A stretch of DNA of 64,000 bases from an uncultured Ruminococcus sp. (GTDB lineage: Bacteria; Bacillota; Clostridia; Oscillospirales; Acutalibacteraceae), in the NCBI GenBank assembly GCA_944415425.1, contig CALYBP010000003.1:1-64000 (forward strand), in the 5' to 3' direction. The translations under genes were made by a program, and so were the position numbers. Below, in pieces: positions 62,909 through 64,000 of the stretch. The notes under the pieces were generated by a model. The model did not search any database, was not told where the DNA came from, and saw nothing but the letters and a program-made list of their open reading frames with translations. The first letter of the stretch is position 1. Every line of letters begins with the position of its first letter.

Positions 62909-64000
62909 GTGAAAAATTTATTTAAAAAATCGCTTTCTGTTGCTTTAGCGGCTGTAATGACGCTTTCGGCGGTTACATTCTCCGTAACGGCTGCAGAAAG
63001 CAGTACAAGCGGTGTGAGTGCGTCGGAAAATTCAAATCCGTACGGACTTACGGAAAAAATCAGCGACGGGGCTATTCTTCATGCATGGTGCTGGAGCTTT
63101 GACACAATCAAGGAAAATCTTCCGAGAATAGCGGAGGCAGGCTTTACCTCGGTACAGACGTCGCCGATTAACGAGTGCAAGGTCGGCGATAACGGCGGTA
63201 TGGAGCTTATGGGCAACGGCAAGTGGTACTATCACTACCAGCCTACTCTTTATACGATAGGAAACTATCAGCTCGGAACTTTAAGCGAATTTGAGGCCCT
63301 CTGCGATGAAGCCGACAAGTACGGTATCCACATTATTGTTGATGTTGTGGCAAACCATACTTCGGGAGATACAAACGCCGTATCGTCCGAAATTAAAAAC
63401 ATTGCAGGCGGAGCTTATCACAAATATATGGGCATATCCGACTACAACAACCGTTATCAATGCACACAGGGCGAGCTTTTGGGACTTAAAGATTTGAACA
63501 CACAAAATGTAAATGTTCAGAAAATGATTTTAAATTACCTTAAAAGCTGCGTTGAAGCAGGTGCGAGCGGATTCAGGTATGACGCCGCAAAGCACATTGA
63601 GCTTCCCGACGAAGAACCCGAAAACGGCGTTGATTTTGCAAGCGATTTTTGGCCCGTGATTCTAAATAACGGCTCTGAGTTCCAGTACGGCGAAGTATTA
63701 CAGGACAAAGGAAGCCGTACAGCGGCTTATGCTGAGTATATGAGCGTTACCGCCTCATCATACGGTTATATTTTAAGAGATGCGATACAGGCTGACGACC
63801 TTAACGCGGAAAATCTTGAGGACTACGAATCAGACGGCGCTCCGGCTAATAAGCTTGTTACATGGGTTGAGTCGCACGACAACTACACGGGAGACGGAAC
63901 GTGGTCACAGCTTGATAACAGTGAAATCAGACAGGCTTGGGCAGTAATTTCCGCAAGAGGCGAAACCACTCCCCTGTTTTTCAGCCGTCCCGACGGAAGC
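62909..64000 (+). CDS. Secreted GH13 alpha-amylase (5' part)
   Basis: First 364 codons; the gene runs off the window end. GTG start with AAAGGAG upstream. Signal peptide (about 1-28, ending SVTAAE). The (beta/alpha)8 barrel shows the four GH13 regions: DVVANH (145-150), GFRYDAAKH with nucleophile Asp225, GEV with acid/base Glu262, and VESHD with Asp324. HAWCWSFDTIKENLPRIAEAGF resembles Bacillus subtilis-type (GH13_28) alpha-amylases. A downstream dockerin or CBM cannot be seen here. It is the enzymatic counterpart to the starch-binding proteins at 20-22 and 38-48 kb. Confidence 0.93.
   Translation, partial: MKNLFKKSLSVALAAVMTLSAVTFSVTAAESSTSGVSASENSNPYGLTEKISDGAILHAWCWSFDTIKENLPRIAEAGFTSVQTSPINECKVGDNGGMELMGNGKWYYHYQPTLYTIGNYQLGTLSEFEALCDEADKYGIHIIVDVVANHTSGDTNAVSSEIKNIAGGAYHKYMGISDYNNRYQCTQGELLGLKDLNTQNVNVQKMILNYLKSCVEAGASGFRYDAAKHIELPDEEPENGVDFASDFWPVILNNGSEFQYGEVLQDKGSRTAAYAEYMSVTASSYGYILRDAIQADDLNAENLEDYESDGAPANKLVTWVESHDNYTGDGTWSQLDNSEIRQAWAVISARGETTPLFFSRPDGS

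Noticed and set aside
1-64000. CRISPR arrays, rRNA operons, transposases
   Set aside because: No regular spaced repeats, rRNA sequence or transposase-type protein was found on either strand.

Overview
The window comes from a low-to-mid GC, endospore-lineage Firmicute that degrades starch. It carries a GH13 alpha-amylase, starch-binding (CBM26-like) modules, dockerins, a CotH kinase-dockerin protein, BspA-type leucine-rich repeats and sporulation-type genes (cotJC, spoIIM-like, cwlD-like). Together these point to Oscillospiraceae, most likely a Ruminococcus bromii-like bacterium with an amylosome. The genus is inferred from gene content, not from a database search.

Layout: 0-6.9 kb holds bipA plus an exonuclease (minus strand) and, divergently, an aconitase-isocitrate dehydrogenase-rex operon that makes 2-oxoglutarate, with a Rex-like operator beside a near-consensus promoter. 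6.9-9.4 kb holds a cotJC gene whose first ~27 codons are missing and whose break abuts a large serine recombinase. 9.5-13.1 kb holds tRNA-Thr, an Xre regulator and rpsO-pnp, with a structured S15 leader and a long hairpin between the two genes. 13.2-18.8 kb holds a secreted MBL-fold protein with DUF3006 and a MarR-controlled heterodimeric ABC exporter. 18.8-22.3 kb holds a frameshifted AraC regulator next to a starch-binding protein whose dockerin lies beyond an in-frame TGA.

22.4-36.5 kb is mostly housekeeping: pgeF, ppa, a P-type ATPase under a yybP-ykoY (Mn2+) riboswitch, two rRNA methyltransferases, LUD protein, amidase, YihY, SDR, methyltransferase, rlmD and murC. 36.6-47.9 kb is a one-directional secreted-protein cluster: CotH-dockerin protein, 1553-aa modular protein, 62-aa peptide, LRR-dockerin protein, HprK/PEPCK-like kinase. 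48.3-58.0 kb is a minus-strand run of envelope genes: acyltransferase, two paralogous anchored proteins, a polytopic protein, a SpoIIM-like protein, proC, a lysozyme with SH3 repeats, a DnaJ protein and a DUF5685 protein. 58.2-64 kb has a HAD phosphatase, C39-like peptidase, ferritin-like protein, TspO, an aspartate carbamoyltransferase carrying a PyrI-type zinc domain, a DUF308 protein and the start of an alpha-amylase.

The most unusual points are the recombinase-split cotJC; a conserved leader of unrecognised class shared by the P-type ATPase and the HprK-like kinase; the clustering of that kinase with a short peptide and a CotH kinase; the dockerin behind a TGA; and an SH3 domain that appears to sit inside a GH24 lysozyme fold.
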